Assembly (NCBI GenBank): GCA_945288535.1
Contig: CALYQQ010000003.1
Location: 1-64,000 of the forward strand
Length of the DNA stretch: 64,000 nt
Source: an uncultured Enterobacterales bacterium
Lineage (GTDB): Bacteria; Pseudomonadota; Gammaproteobacteria; Enterobacterales; CALYQQ01
Reading direction: 5' to 3'
Below are positions 1 through 11,013 of the stretch, piece by piece (position 1 is the first letter of the stretch; each line of letters begins with the position of its first letter). Below the pieces are notes generated by a model, which saw nothing but the letters and a program-made list of their open reading frames with translations, searched no databases and was not told where the DNA came from. Both the position numbers and the translations under genes were made by a program.

Positions 1-543
1 TAGTTATAACGTATTTTTTATAATAATTAATACGATGATTTATAATATAATATAATATAATATAATATAAATTAAATAATCTATTTATCTTGACAATCAT
101 TTAATAAATGTTCTTATCTTATATAATCAATATATATCTATTATTAATTAACTTTCTAGTGTAAATATAATATTTCATGATGTTAATTTTTTTAAGAAGA
201 TTGAATAAGATTTCTAATCTAATATAAAATATATTTACAAATAATTTATTTTGTAAAAAATTTCTCATGAATCTGCTTTTGTTAAAATTGATTTCATTAT
301 GAATATAAATAATAATGACATCAATATGTTATCATTATAATTTAGATTAAAAATAAAAAGAATATAATAATTATTTTTACTCTATTATAATTATTTATGT
401 TATAAATAGACGGATTATTGTTCTTATATATGGCATAATCTTAAAAATATTAGATTTAAATTAACACTTCCTCTGTCACTTAATTAAAACAATTAGCTGA
501 TAATAATAGCATTTAAAATAACAAATGTAATATAGGATATATT
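1..543. other. AT-rich spacer before yfhM, no gene seen
   Basis: No reading frame of useful length is visible on either strand. The stretch is almost entirely A and T and starts inside the spacer, so its left border is unknown. The only ordered element is a short tandem repeat near the left edge, listed separately. The yfhM promoter should lie in the last part, but no convincing -35/-10 pair stands out from the AT-rich background. Confidence 0.6.
41..70. repeat. (TATAA)6 simple tandem repeat
   Basis: Six perfect head-to-tail copies of the pentamer TATAA fill these 30 bases. This is a microsatellite-like tract that could vary in length by slippage. It lies about 470 bases upstream of yfhM and has no obvious link to it. 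Confidence 0.9.
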
Positions 544-3500
544 ATGGATAATAGGCGAGTGAGGCTTAACTATAGCTGGTTATGGATACCCTTATTATTG
601 ATAATTGCGTGCAGTAAAGCAAATTGTATCAATACAGAACGTAATACTTCACAAACTGAGCAACTGAACAATATAACATCAGCTAATGTATTACTTTCTA
701 AAGCCGATATAAAAAAATTAACGAAACGCTATGCCAACAAAAATTTAGAAATCATTGATGTTTCTCATGTCGTATTAGATGGTGCAAGTTCATTAGTTAT
801 TACATTTAATATACCTATTGATGCGGAACAAAATTTTGCTCATTATATTGATGTGATAGATAATTCTGATAAAAAACAAAATATTTACGATGGTTGGGAA
901 CTTTCACCCAAACAAACTGAATTACGTCGTCGTTATCTTGAACCAGAAAAAGAGTATTCAGTTAAAATTCGTAAAGGAATAAAAGCGATTAATGGTAAAC
1001 AATTGAATCATGCGAGTGAAGTTTATACAGTCAAAACACCAGCTATTTTTCCTATCATTGGCTTTGTAAGCCGAGGATCTCTATTCCCTGCTAAGGTTTT
1101 AGAAGGTTTGCCTATTGTCGCGCTTAATGTTAATTCGGTTGATGTGGATTTTTATCGTATTAAGCCGGATCTCATGACATCATTTATTAGTACCTGGCAA
1201 AATAAAACATCAATGGAGCGATGGGATGCTGAAGATTATTTGCGCAATGCAGATCTTGTCTATGGTGCTCGTTTTGATCTACATATAAGGCCGAATATAC
1301 GTGAAAACATATTACTTCCGTTGCGTGACGCCAAAGCATTACAACAACCAGGCATTTACTTAGCCGTTATGCGCCGTTCTGGAAACTATAATGATTACAC
1401 TTTATATACAACTTTGTTTACATTAAGTGATATCGGTGTATCAGTTCACCGTACCGATAAGTCACTCGATATTTTTGCACAATCCCTTGAAAATGGAAAA
1501 AGTTTGTCTGATGTAAAAATTCAATTATTAGACCATGATGGCAACATTCAAAAAGAAGGGCAAACGGATAAATTAGGCCATATACGTTTTGATTATGCTA
1601 ATGAAAAACCACCCGAGTTGCTAATTGCCACTCAACATGGCCAGACAAGTATTATTACGCTAAACACCCCAGCATTAGACTTAACTGAATTTACTCTCGC
1701 GGGACCTAATAGTCATGATTTACAATTTTTTGTTTTTGGGCCTCGTAATATCTATCGCCCAGGTGAGAATGTGATCCTTAATGCTTTATTACGTAATATT
1801 GATGGTAAAGCATTACCCCCCCGTCCAATAAAAGTGGATATTCTGTATCCTAATAATAAAGTGGCACATAGTTTTGTCTGGCAACCGAGTGAAGCTGGAT
1901 TTTATCAATCCTATTATACTCTTCCTGATAATGCGCCCACTGGTAATTGGCAAATACGTTTTGAGTTAGGCGATAACTCACCTCGTTTTTATGCCTTTAA
2001 AGTCGAAGAGTTTTTACCAGAACGCATGACGCTTGATATTGACTCTAGTGATGCTCCCCTCGACGTTGATACAGAAATAGTATTTGATATTACAGGCCGT
2101 TATCTTTATGGTGCACCAGCAGCTGGAAATAAATTACAAGGGCAATTGCTATTACGACCTTTACGTAATGCTGTTCCAACTTTACCCTATTTTTATTTTG
2201 GTGAGGTTAATGAAAAATTAGCTCGTCGATTGAGCGATATTGATACAACCCTCAATAGGGACGGCAAAACAGCTATTATTACAGACAATAATTGGTCTGA
2301 TATAAAATCGCCTGCCTCAGTTATATTGCAAGCGAGTTTATTTGAATCCGGTGGTCGTCCTGTGACTAGAACGGTTTACCAACCTATTTGGCCGGTAGAT
2401 CAATTACCCGGTATTCGTCCCTTATTTGGTCAGAAAGACGTTTATAATTACAATAAACATCATTATACAAAAGAATTTTCTGTTGATGAAAATAGCTATG
2501 CTGAATTTGAAATAGTGTACAGCAATGCTAAGGGCCAAAAGCTAGCTGTTGATAATTTGGATGTGCGTCTAATTTATGAGCGTCATGATTATTATTGGAA
2601 CTGGAGTGAATATGATGGCTGGCATTCAGGATATACAGAACATGATATTGTTCAAGATACAACACAAGTCAGTATTAAAGATGGGCAAACAATTAAGGTC
2701 GGTTTTTTAGTCGACTGGGGTAGCTATCGTTTGGAAGTAACCGATCCTGAAACTGGGGCTGTAAGCAGCATTCGTTTCTGGGCAGGGTACAGCTGGCAAG
2801 ATAATACAACTAATAGAGGTGGAACGCGTCCAGATCAAGTCAAAATGAAACTGGATAAAGCCAGTTATAAAGTGGGTGAAAAAGTAAAACTTACTGTTGA
2901 AGCACCTCAAGCGGGTAATGGTTATTTGGTTGTAGAATCAAGTGAAGGCGTATTGTGGTGGCGGGAAATTAACGTACCGGAAGGTGGAGCGCAATTTGAG
3001 ATCCCTATTGATAACGCATGGCAACGTCATGATCTTTACTTAAGTGCGTTAGTTATTCGACCGGGAGACAAGAGATTGCATGCTACGCCTAAACGCGCGG
3101 TTGGCATCTTACATTTACCGATGGCAAACAATGATCGTAAGCTTAATATTACCCTTAATGCACCAGCCAAAATCGAGCCAAATCAAACAGTATCTATAAA
3201 AGTGAAGGTTGATGGTCAACAACTTGATAACAGTAAACCTATTAAAGTTCTCGTTTCCGCTGTTGATATTGGCGTATTAAATATTACTCAATTCCAAACG
3301 CCTGATCCTTATAATAGCTTCTTTGGTCGCAAAGCTTATGCAATAGATCAGTTTGATGTTTATGGTCAATTGATAGAAGGCAAAGGACGGATAGCTAAGT
3401 TACGTTATGGTGGTGACGGTGAAGATGATGAAGGTAGTTTGATCAGTGGTGGGAAACGACCTGTTTCTAAAGTGGTAATTGTTGCTTTACAGGCTGATCC

Positions 3501-5562
3501 TGTAACCGTTGATGAAAACGGTGAAGCTATAGTGACTTTAGCTATTCCTGATTTTAATGGAGAACTACGTCTAATGGCACAAGCATGGAGTGATGATAAA
3601 TTTGGTAGTAGTGAAAGTAAACTTGTCGTTGCATCTCCCTTGACCCTTGAGTTAGGCGCACCTCGATTTATGGCTAATGGTGATCAAAGTCAATTAGCCT
3701 TAGATATTACCAATTTATCAGATGAAATACAGACAATAAAAATAGACACAAAGGTATCGGGATTGCTACAGCTAGTTCTGCCAATCACTAACAAGATCAC
3801 ATTAGAACAGGGTAAAAAAACGACACTTTCTATTCCTGTGAAAGCAACTAAAGGATTTGGTCAAGGTCATATAACCGTTATGGTCACCGGCTCTAATACA
3901 ACAGAGGGTGAAAAAATAGAGTTACTCCGAACATGGACAATAGGTGTGAGACCTGCTCAACCTGCAAAAACACGTAGTGAAATGATTAGCTTGCTTCCCG
4001 GGGAAAAGATAACATCATCACTATTGGATTCATTAATGAGTGATCTTGATATTGGTACAACCGATACTGAATTATCTTTAACAACATTACCACCAATAAA
4101 TTTAAGCTATTACCTTCGTCAATTATATGCTTATCCTTATGGATGTGCAGAACAGACCACGAGTGGATTATATCCATCATTATATTTAACATCGGAGCAA
4201 TTAACTGCGTTAAATATTGAGGGAAGTAACGATGAAGAGCGTCGTAAAAATATCAAAATAGGTATTCAACGCTTATTAGGAATGCAACGACACAATGGTA
4301 GTTTTGGATTATGGTCATCCTCATCACCAGAAGAGTATTGGGTCAGTGTTTATGTAACGGATTTCTTATTGCGTGCACGTGAACAAGGCTATGAAGTTCC
4401 TGAAGCAGCACTGAATAAAGCAATATCGCGATTGTCTACTTATATTCAAGAGCGTAATTTGGATATAGGCTATTCTGACGATACTGAATATACTAAATTT
4501 GCTGTACAAAGTTATGCAGCACTCGTTTTAGCCCGTCAACAAAAAGCACCATTGAGTCATCTACGGAGATTATATGACACGAAGGTTAAAGAAATATCTG
4601 GATTGCCAGCTATTCAGTTAGGTATTGCACTTCACTTAATGGGAGACAAACAACGTGGTGATTTACTTATTAATCAAGGAATACATATCACGCGTAAAGA
4701 TAGTAATAAGTGGTGGTACCATGATTATGGCAGTAATATTCGTGACTCAGCACTAATTATTTCATTACTTAATGAAAATAAATTATTAATAGATCTAACA
4801 TCTGAGTTATTATTGGATTTATCTAATCAGTTGAAAAATAAAAAATATTTGTCTACACAAGAGTTGAATGCAATTTATTTGGCTGGACGTCAGCTCATTA
4901 ATAAAGAGCAACCGGCATGGCAAGTAGAATTACATCATCGCTCTAATCAATTACCAAAAGTTCTTAATAAGACGCAACCAACATTGATACGGATGACTGG
5001 ACAACAATTTGACGATTTAACTACAATCAACAACATTGGCGATAATACGCTTTATACTACTATTAATGTTATAGGTTATTCGAAGAACCCACAAAAACCA
5101 GAACGTAATAAATTAAAAATACAACGTAATTATCTTGATCTTAAAGGGGATTTAGTGGATGTAGCTAATTTAAAAAGTGGTGAATTAATTATTGTAAAAC
5201 TCACGGTATCAACGGAAGAGGGTAAACAAATAAATGATGCTCTTGTTGTTGATTTATTACCCGCGGGTTTAGAACTTGAAAACCAGAATTTAACCAATAG
5301 CGCTAGCTTAAGTAATAACTCGACTGAATTAGCTACGCTTATGCAAAAGATGCAACAGACTACTATTGCTAATCAAGAATTCAAGGATGATCGTTATATT
5401 GCGGCAATTACAGTTGGATCCTATCGCCCCGCTGTGCTTCTTTATCTTGCACGCGCAGTCACACCTGGTAGCTATATTGTTCCGGCACCCATGGTAGAAT
5501 CTATGTACCAGCCGGAGCTATATGCAATTGGTAATAGCGTTGATAAATTGACCGTACATTAA
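544..5562 (+). CDS. yfhM: Alpha-2-macroglobulin family lipoprotein (YfhM)
   Basis: A 1672-residue bacterial alpha-2-macroglobulin, close in length to the E. coli protein. These periplasmic, inner-membrane-anchored proteins trap attacking proteases through a reactive thioester. The N-terminus has a short basic stretch, a hydrophobic segment and a lipobox ending at Cys23, so a lipoprotein is predicted. The thioester motif GCAEQ is intact at residues 1200-1204 (Cys1201, Gln1204). The middle holds the bait-region and macroglobulin-type beta domains, and the C-terminal third is the thioester and receptor-like part. The next gene is pbpC, the usual partner: the pair is thought to defend and repair the cell wall after damage. 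A terminator hairpin follows the stop codon, so pbpC may have its own promoter. Confidence 0.95.
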   Translation: MDNRRVRLNYSWLWIPLLLIIACSKANCINTERNTSQTEQLNNITSANVLLSKADIKKLTKRYANKNLEIIDVSHVVLDGASSLVITFNIPIDAEQNFAHYIDVIDNSDKKQNIYDGWELSPKQTELRRRYLEPEKEYSVKIRKGIKAINGKQLNHASEVYTVKTPAIFPIIGFVSRGSLFPAKVLEGLPIVALNVNSVDVDFYRIKPDLMTSFISTWQNKTSMERWDAEDYLRNADLVYGARFDLHIRPNIRENILLPLRDAKALQQPGIYLAVMRRSGNYNDYTLYTTLFTLSDIGVSVHRTDKSLDIFAQSLENGKSLSDVKIQLLDHDGNIQKEGQTDKLGHIRFDYANEKPPELLIATQHGQTSIITLNTPALDLTEFTLAGPNSHDLQFFVFGPRNIYRPGENVILNALLRNIDGKALPPRPIKVDILYPNNKVAHSFVWQPSEAGFYQSYYTLPDNAPTGNWQIRFELGDNSPRFYAFKVEEFLPERMTLDIDSSDAPLDVDTEIVFDITGRYLYGAPAAGNKLQGQLLLRPLRNAVPTLPYFYFGEVNEKLARRLSDIDTTLNRDGKTAIITDNNWSDIKSPASVILQASLFESGGRPVTRTVYQPIWPVDQLPGIRPLFGQKDVYNYNKHHYTKEFSVDENSYAEFEIVYSNAKGQKLAVDNLDVRLIYERHDYYWNWSEYDGWHSGYTEHDIVQDTTQVSIKDGQTIKVGFLVDWGSYRLEVTDPETGAVSSIRFWAGYSWQDNTTNRGGTRPDQVKMKLDKASYKVGEKVKLTVEAPQAGNGYLVVESSEGVLWWREINVPEGGAQFEIPIDNAWQRHDLYLSALVIRPGDKRLHATPKRAVGILHLPMANNDRKLNITLNAPAKIEPNQTVSIKVKVDGQQLDNSKPIKVLVSAVDIGVLNITQFQTPDPYNSFFGRKAYAIDQFDVYGQLIEGKGRIAKLRYGGDGEDDEGSLISGGKRPVSKVVIVALQADPVTVDENGEAIVTLAIPDFNGELRLMAQAWSDDKFGSSESKLVVASPLTLELGAPRFMANGDQSQLALDITNLSDEIQTIKIDTKVSGLLQLVLPITNKITLEQGKKTTLSIPVKATKGFGQGHITVMVTGSNTTEGEKIELLRTWTIGVRPAQPAKTRSEMISLLPGEKITSSLLDSLMSDLDIGTTDTELSLTTLPPINLSYYLRQLYAYPYGCAEQTTSGLYPSLYLTSEQLTALNIEGSNDEERRKNIKIGIQRLLGMQRHNGSFGLWSSSSPEEYWVSVYVTDFLLRAREQGYEVPEAALNKAISRLSTYIQERNLDIGYSDDTEYTKFAVQSYAALVLARQQKAPLSHLRRLYDTKVKEISGLPAIQLGIALHLMGDKQRGDLLINQGIHITRKDSNKWWYHDYGSNIRDSALIISLLNENKLLIDLTSELLLDLSNQLKNKKYLSTQELNAIYLAGRQLINKEQPAWQVELHHRSNQLPKVLNKTQPTLIRMTGQQFDDLTTINNIGDNTLYTTINVIGYSKNPQKPERNKLKIQRNYLDLKGDLVDVANLKSGELIIVKLTVSTEEGKQINDALVVDLLPAGLELENQNLTNSASLSNNSTELATLMQKMQQTTIANQEFKDDRYIAAITVGSYRPAVLLYLARAVTPGSYIVPAPMVESMYQPELYAIGNSVDKLTVH

Positions 5563-5576
5563 TACTGTATTGAATG

Positions 5577-5607
5577 AAAAAGGACGATGTTCATATTGTC
5601 CTTTTTT
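5577..5607 (+). terminator. Rho-independent terminator after yfhM
   Basis: A 7-bp stem, GGACGAT with ATTGTCC (one G-T pair), has a 6-base loop, an A-rich 5' flank and a run of T residues directly after it. It sits 15 bases beyond the yfhM stop codon. Confidence 0.85.
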
Positions 5608-5692
5608 ATACATTAATACAATTAATTGATTCGATAACTTGATCTATCGACGAAAATTTATCTTTTTACATAGCATTATTATTAATAAGTAT

Positions 5693-8023
5693 ATGATGAA
5701 AGCGCTATTGCGTCAGAAAAGAGTATTTTTATTATTCGCTGTTATCTTGGTTATGCCTGGATTTATTTGGCTTGCAGACAAAATTTGGCCATTACCACTT
5801 AACGACGTTCAAATGATAAAAATAGTGGTGGCGAATGATGGAACACCGTTGTGGCGTTTTGCTGATAGTGAAGGTATTTGGCGTTATCCTGTAAAACTGA
5901 GTGATGTATCACCTTATTATATTCAGGCACTAATAACGTATGAGGATCGCAATTTTTATCAACATAAAGGTATTAATTTTTTATCTCTAGGGCGAGCATT
6001 TATTCAAAATATTTCCAGTGGGCATATTGTCTCTGGTGGAAGTACACTCTCTATGCAAGTTGCACGTCTGATAGAGCCTCATAATAGAACGGTTTTGGGG
6101 AAAATTCGGCAAATTTGGCGAACATGTCAATTAGAATGGTATTTTTCTAAAGATGAAATTTTAACATTTTATTTAAATCGAGCCCCTTTTGGTGGAACGT
6201 TACAAGGAATAGGTGCAGCGACTTGGGCTTATTTAGGTAAACCCCCTTCGCAAATGAATTATTCTGAAGCGGCCTTAATGGCCGTATTACCACAAGCGCC
6301 CAGTCGCTTACGTCCTGATCGCCATCCTAAACGGGCTGAAATAGCACGAAATAAAGTCCTTCGTCGTATGGCTGAATTTGGCGTTTGGCATAGACAGCAA
6401 GTAGAAGAGGCGATTGAAGAACCTATTTATATTGCTAAGCAATATATTCCTCAAACAGCCCCGTTGCTGGCGAGAAGGTTAGTAGATACTTACTCGCAAA
6501 GTATCATAAAAACAACTATTGATCTGCCTTTACAACAGACACTAGAAGAGATGGCAGTAGACTGGAAAAGCCAACTTCCACCTAAAACCTCTTTAGCTAT
6601 TTTAGTCGTTGATCATACTGATATGTCAGTACGTGCTTACCTTGGTTCAGTAGATTTTAATGATAATAGTCGTTTTGGGCAGATCGACATGATAAAAGCC
6701 TGGCGTTCACCAGGTTCCACACTCAAACCTTTTATTTATGCAATGGCAATTGATGAAGGCTTAATTCATTCTGAATCATTACTTCAAGATGTACCTCGTC
6801 ACTTTGGTGATTATCGGCCAGGCAATTTTAATGCAGATTTTAATGGTCCTGTGAGTGCGTCAGAAGCATTAGTACGTTCATTAAATCTGCCAGCGGTGCA
6901 GCTTATGGATAGTTATGGTGCTCAACGCTTTACTGCCGCATTACAAAATGCAGGGATTACATTACGATTTCCTTTTGCAACTAAACCCAATATTTCATTA
7001 ATTTTAGGTGGGACAGGTAGTCGAATGGATCAGCTAGTAAGTGGATATAGCGCTTTTGCCCGCAAAGGAAGAGTTGCGGCTTTGCGGTTTACACCCGATA
7101 CACCATTAATAGAACGTCCATTATTATCACAGGGATCTGCATGGATTGTTCGTCGGATTTTATCTGGAGAGTCTAATCCTATTGATGGTGATTTTATTAG
7201 TGATATTGTTCCATTAGCCTGGAAAACAGGAACAAGTTATGGTTTTCGTGATGCATGGGCAATAGGGATTAATCCTCGCTATTTAATAGGTGTTTGGGTT
7301 GGTAGGCCCGATGCAACACCTGTTGCAGGACAATTTGGCTTTGCGAAAGCCGTTCCAATATTAAATCATGTAAACAATTTACTTCACTCTCGAGAAAGAT
7401 CATTTAACGACAATCAGTATATCGATCCATTACCTCAGTCCGTAAAAAAACAACAAATTTGTTGGCCTCAAGGACAACCATTAGACAAAGATGATAAAAA
7501 CTGTCGTCAACAACGTTATGCATGGACTTTAGATGGCATGATACCACCAACATTAATGGCAGAAGGACAAGATTCTTTAATGGGCGGCTGGTTTACTTAT
7601 TGGATAAATAGGCAAGGCAAACAAGTTGCACCTGATTGTCCTAATGCTGTCAAGAAACAACTTGCTTTATGGCCTACGGTGCTTTTACCCTGGTTACCCG
7701 AAAGTGAACTATTGCAACGACGATTACCCACAATTGATGAAGCTTGCCCACCATTAATGTCAACGATTACATCACCTTTGTTAATTGTTGGTATAAAAAC
7801 GAACTCAATATTAAAACGGTTACCCGGCCAAAATGAGTTAACGTTAAATCTTGTTGCTCAGGGAGGTGTGGGAAAACGGTGGTGGTTTCTAAATGGGGAA
7901 TTAATATTTGAAGACGAACAGCAGAAAAATTTACACTATACTTTTCGTCAACCAGGCCATTATCAGTTATTCATCATGGATGAAAGTGGGCAAATCGCAA
8001 AGCTACATTTTAACATAGAATAA
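5693..8023 (+). CDS. pbpC: Penicillin-binding protein 1C (PbpC)
   Basis: Bifunctional class A penicillin-binding protein: an N-terminal membrane anchor, a GT51 peptidoglycan glycosyltransferase domain, a transpeptidase domain and the C-terminal BiPBP_C domain typical of PBP1C. The GT51 signature around YEDRNFYQH and the SGGSTL motif are present. The transpeptidase has the S-x-x-K motif in SPGSTLKPF (active Ser about residue 342 from this start) and KTGTS. The frame stays open to a TTG at 5639, but alignment with E. coli PbpC and the position of the transmembrane segment favour the paired ATG codons at 5693/5696, giving about 776 residues against 770 in E. coli. It follows yfhM, its conserved partner. 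Confidence 0.94.
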   Translation: MMKALLRQKRVFLLFAVILVMPGFIWLADKIWPLPLNDVQMIKIVVANDGTPLWRFADSEGIWRYPVKLSDVSPYYIQALITYEDRNFYQHKGINFLSLGRAFIQNISSGHIVSGGSTLSMQVARLIEPHNRTVLGKIRQIWRTCQLEWYFSKDEILTFYLNRAPFGGTLQGIGAATWAYLGKPPSQMNYSEAALMAVLPQAPSRLRPDRHPKRAEIARNKVLRRMAEFGVWHRQQVEEAIEEPIYIAKQYIPQTAPLLARRLVDTYSQSIIKTTIDLPLQQTLEEMAVDWKSQLPPKTSLAILVVDHTDMSVRAYLGSVDFNDNSRFGQIDMIKAWRSPGSTLKPFIYAMAIDEGLIHSESLLQDVPRHFGDYRPGNFNADFNGPVSASEALVRSLNLPAVQLMDSYGAQRFTAALQNAGITLRFPFATKPNISLILGGTGSRMDQLVSGYSAFARKGRVAALRFTPDTPLIERPLLSQGSAWIVRRILSGESNPIDGDFISDIVPLAWKTGTSYGFRDAWAIGINPRYLIGVWVGRPDATPVAGQFGFAKAVPILNHVNNLLHSRERSFNDNQYIDPLPQSVKKQQICWPQGQPLDKDDKNCRQQRYAWTLDGMIPPTLMAEGQDSLMGGWFTYWINRQGKQVAPDCPNAVKKQLALWPTVLLPWLPESELLQRRLPTIDEACPPLMSTITSPLLIVGIKTNSILKRLPGQNELTLNLVAQGGVGKRWWFLNGELIFEDEQQKNLHYTFRQPGHYQLFIMDESGQIAKLHFNIE

Positions 8024-8310
8024 ACAAGTTAACATATGTTACAAGATTATGATATTTAGCCTAACGTATTGATAAAAAATGTATATAAAAAAATTTAGCA
8101 TGTGAAACATCTCTGATTAATTTAGATCGTTTTGGCTAAATGCTGGATATGGGTAGTTGTTAAGTACAACTCATCATATAATATGCGCCATAGATTTTAA
8201 AATAGAGATATTAACCATTATTCATTAGAAATTAAGTTAATAACAGATTATAAGTTGTCTTATCTAGTGGATCTATCTTAACTCATACAATTAAACTAGT
8301 TGAGGTTATT

Positions 8311-8736
8311 GTGAGAATTGAACGAACACTTTCCATTATTAAACCAAATGCAGTAATAAAAAATATTATTGGCGCGATTTATCAGCGACTGGAACAAGCT
8401 GGTTTTAAACTAGTAGCGATCAAAATGATACATTTGACCCGTGAACAAGCTGAGGGTTTTTATGCAGAACATCATAATAAACCTTTTTTTAGTGGCTTGA
8501 TTGATTTCATGACATCAGGCCCTATTGTGGTTCAGGTTTTGGAAGGTAATAATGCGGTACAACGCTATCGTGATTTAATGGGGGCAACTGATCCACTAAA
8601 AGCATTAGCAGGTACCTTGCGTGCCGATTATGGTGATAATATGCGGGAAAACGCTGTACACGGTTCTGATACAACTGCTTCAGCTATGCGTGAAATAGCT
8701 TATTTTTTTACAGATAGTGAAATTAATTCACATTGA
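8311..8736 (+). CDS. ndk: Nucleoside diphosphate kinase
   Basis: Transfers the gamma phosphate from ATP to nucleoside diphosphates by a phosphohistidine ping-pong mechanism, balancing cytosolic NTP pools. The 141-residue protein aligns end to end with E. coli Ndk (143 residues). The catalytic histidine is His117 in the motif NAVHGSD, and the N-terminal [12 protein letters not shown] block is intact. Translation starts at GTG, preceded by a TGAGG ribosome binding site. Position between pbpC and rlmN is as in E. coli. Confidence 0.97.
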   Translation: MRIERTLSIIKPNAVIKNIIGAIYQRLEQAGFKLVAIKMIHLTREQAEGFYAEHHNKPFFSGLIDFMTSGPIVVQVLEGNNAVQRYRDLMGATDPLKALAGTLRADYGDNMRENAVHGSDTTASAMREIAYFFTDSEINSH

Positions 8737-8961
8737 TAAAGGATCAATTCTCCCATTTTTGTGATGTTATTATTTTAAAGGCAATTATCTGTTATATAAA
8801 AGAAATAAATTAAAATACCATGATTATTATGGATTAATCATAGCGTACAACTAATAATCTTTGTACAATACACTATTTTTATTGCGTTGTAGGTAACTGT
8901 TTTATTTTTAAGAGCATTATTAACTGCGCCATAATGTGTAATAACGAGGCCAGAAAATCAT

Positions 8962-10161
8962 ATGAGTACATCAATATCGCTAGAATCAACTGAGTCTAAA
9001 GCACCAGCTCATTTATCGACTGCTGATCAGCAAGCAGTAAATCAATCTGAAAAGATTAATTTACTTGATTTTAATCGTCAGGCTATGCGTGATTTTTTCC
9101 TTTCGTTAGGTGAAAAAACATTTAGGGCTGATCAAGTTATGAAGTGGATTTATCATTTTGGTTGCGATAATTTTGACCAAATGACCGACATCAATAAAAA
9201 ACTTCGTGAGCGCCTAAAACAGATTGCTGAAATTAAAGCACCTGAGGTTGCTATCGAGCAACGTTCGAAAGATGGCACAATTAAATGGGCATTTACGGTA
9301 AGTGGTGGCCAACAGATTGAAACAGTTTATATCCCTGAAGATGATCGGGCGACATTGTGTGTTTCGTCGCAAATTGGTTGTGCCTTAGAGTGTGCGTTTT
9401 GTTCAACAGCACAACAAGGATTTAACCGTAATTTACGAACATCTGAGATTATTGGTCAGGTATGGCGAGCTACAAAGATTCTGGGTCCTGTTAAATTGAG
9501 CGGTCAACGACCCATTACTAATGTTGTTATGATGGGAATGGGGGAGCCTTTACTCAATATCACGAATGTTGTACCAGCCATGGAAATTATGTTAGATGAT
9601 TTCGGTTTTGGTTTATCAAAACGTCGGGTAACGCTTTCAACATCAGGTGTTGTTCCTGCGTTAGATAAGTTAGGTGACATGATTGATGTTGCTTTGGCGA
9701 TTTCTTTACATGCACCAAATGATGTTATTCGTAACCAACTTGTTCCCATTAATAAAAAATATAATATTGATATGTTTTTGGCCTCTGTTCGACGTTATTT
9801 GAGCAAATCCAATGCCAATCAAGGGAGAGTAACTATTGAGTATGTTTTGTTAGATCATATTAATGATGGGATAGAACATGCTAAACAGCTTGCAGAATGT
9901 CTAAAAGACACTCCTTGTAAGATTAATTTAATTCCATGGAACCCCTTCCCTGGTGCACCTTATGGCAGAAGTTCAAATAGCCGGATTGATCGTTTTTCTA
10001 AAACATTAATGGGATATGGCTATACCGTTATTGTGCGTAAAACGCGCGGTGATGATATTGATGCAGCATGTGGTCAATTAGCAGGTGAAGTTATAGATAG
10101 AACTAAACGAACACTTAAAAGCCAAAAAAGCGAAGAACTTATCCCCGTACGAGCAATCTAA
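8962..10161 (+). CDS. rlmN: Dual-specificity 23S rRNA/tRNA methyltransferase RlmN
   Basis: Radical SAM enzyme making 2-methyladenosine at A2503 of 23S rRNA and A37 of some tRNAs. The [4Fe-4S] ligands are in C-x3-C-x2-C at Cys140, Cys144 and Cys147. The two catalytic cysteines are Cys133 and Cys370, separated by 237 residues exactly as in E. coli (Cys118/Cys355). The protein is 399 residues, with an N-terminal Ser/Glu-rich extension about 15 residues longer than E. coli RlmN. Start ATG at 8962. Followed after a 78-base gap by pilW-rodZ-ispG. Confidence 0.97.
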   Translation: MSTSISLESTESKAPAHLSTADQQAVNQSEKINLLDFNRQAMRDFFLSLGEKTFRADQVMKWIYHFGCDNFDQMTDINKKLRERLKQIAEIKAPEVAIEQRSKDGTIKWAFTVSGGQQIETVYIPEDDRATLCVSSQIGCALECAFCSTAQQGFNRNLRTSEIIGQVWRATKILGPVKLSGQRPITNVVMMGMGEPLLNITNVVPAMEIMLDDFGFGLSKRRVTLSTSGVVPALDKLGDMIDVALAISLHAPNDVIRNQLVPINKKYNIDMFLASVRRYLSKSNANQGRVTIEYVLLDHINDGIEHAKQLAECLKDTPCKINLIPWNPFPGAPYGRSSNSRIDRFSKTLMGYGYTVIVRKTRGDDIDAACGQLAGEVIDRTKRTLKSQKSEELIPVRAI

Positions 10162-10239
10162 TTATTAATAGTTTTCGCAATACGGCAATATTTCAGTTGT
10201 ATCTATTATGATACAGGAAAACAACCAAGGGATCAGGGT

Positions 10240-11013
10240 ATGAAAATAGATATTGTCCGTATTGTGATAGTATTAGCTAAGTGTCATTTTTTAATTAGTT
10301 GCGTAATCTCTAATAATAGTCAACCTATAGAAACAATAGAGGCTGCTCATTTGACGGCAGCAAGGGCAAGATTAAATTTAGGTCTTGCTTATTTAGATGA
10401 AGGGGATTTCGTTCAGGCACAAAAAAACTTGACGCAGGCTTTATGCTATGCAAAAAAGGATTATCAGGTATTACAAGGCATGGCGCTTTATCAACACTAT
10501 ATTGGTGCGTACAACGCGGCAGCGTATTATTATCAACAAGCGTTAAATCAAAATGCATTAGATGCGGGTATCATAAATAATTATGCGACCTTATTATGCC
10601 AATTAGGGGAGTATAATGATGCTCAGAAACAGTATACTAATGCTATTAGTCTTCAAGATTACCGTTATCTTGCAGATAGTCTTGAGAATTCAGGCTATTG
10701 CTTTTTGCAAAGTGGTGACCGCGCGAATGCGCAACGTATGTTATTACAAGCTTTAGTTAAAGAGCCTAATAAAGGTGAAAACATACTGCTAATAGCAGAA
10801 CGTTATATAAAACAGCAACGTTATCAAGATGCGCAACTTTTATTAGATATCTATGAAAAATTGTTGCCGCTAAATGCAAATAGTGTATGGTTACAGCTTC
10901 GTATTGCGATAGCTGAACAACAGCCAGAAAAAATAATTTATTATCGTGATAAGTTAGCAACCCATTTTCCACAATCAAAACAGTACCGACAGTTTCTAGC
11001 CAATGAATACTGA
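10240..11013 (+). CDS. pilW: PilW/PilF-type TPR lipoprotein
   Basis: A 257-residue protein with a lipobox ending at Cys21 (LISC), followed by about five tetratricopeptide repeats between residues 40 and 220. It matches the outer-membrane lipoprotein PilW/PilF, which helps assemble the type IV pilus secretin in bacteria with such pili. It is placed between rlmN and rodZ, the position of pilW in Pasteurellaceae, Vibrio and several Enterobacterales but not E. coli K-12. It overlaps rodZ by 11 bases, so the two are probably translated together. No pilus structural gene lies in this window, so its role here is uncertain. Confidence 0.85.
   Translation: MKIDIVRIVIVLAKCHFLISCVISNNSQPIETIEAAHLTAARARLNLGLAYLDEGDFVQAQKNLTQALCYAKKDYQVLQGMALYQHYIGAYNAAAYYYQQALNQNALDAGIINNYATLLCQLGEYNDAQKQYTNAISLQDYRYLADSLENSGYCFLQSGDRANAQRMLLQALVKEPNKGENILLIAERYIKQQRYQDAQLLLDIYEKLLPLNANSVWLQLRIAIAEQQPEKIIYYRDKLATHFPQSKQYRQFLANEY

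Noticed and set aside
41..70. CRISPR or phage-like repeat at the left edge
   Set aside because: It is a pure pentamer microsatellite without spacers, leader or cas genes.
5639..5692. TTG start giving a longer PbpC
   Set aside because: The extra 18 residues have no counterpart in PbpC, and the paired ATG codons at 5693/5696 fit the membrane anchor.
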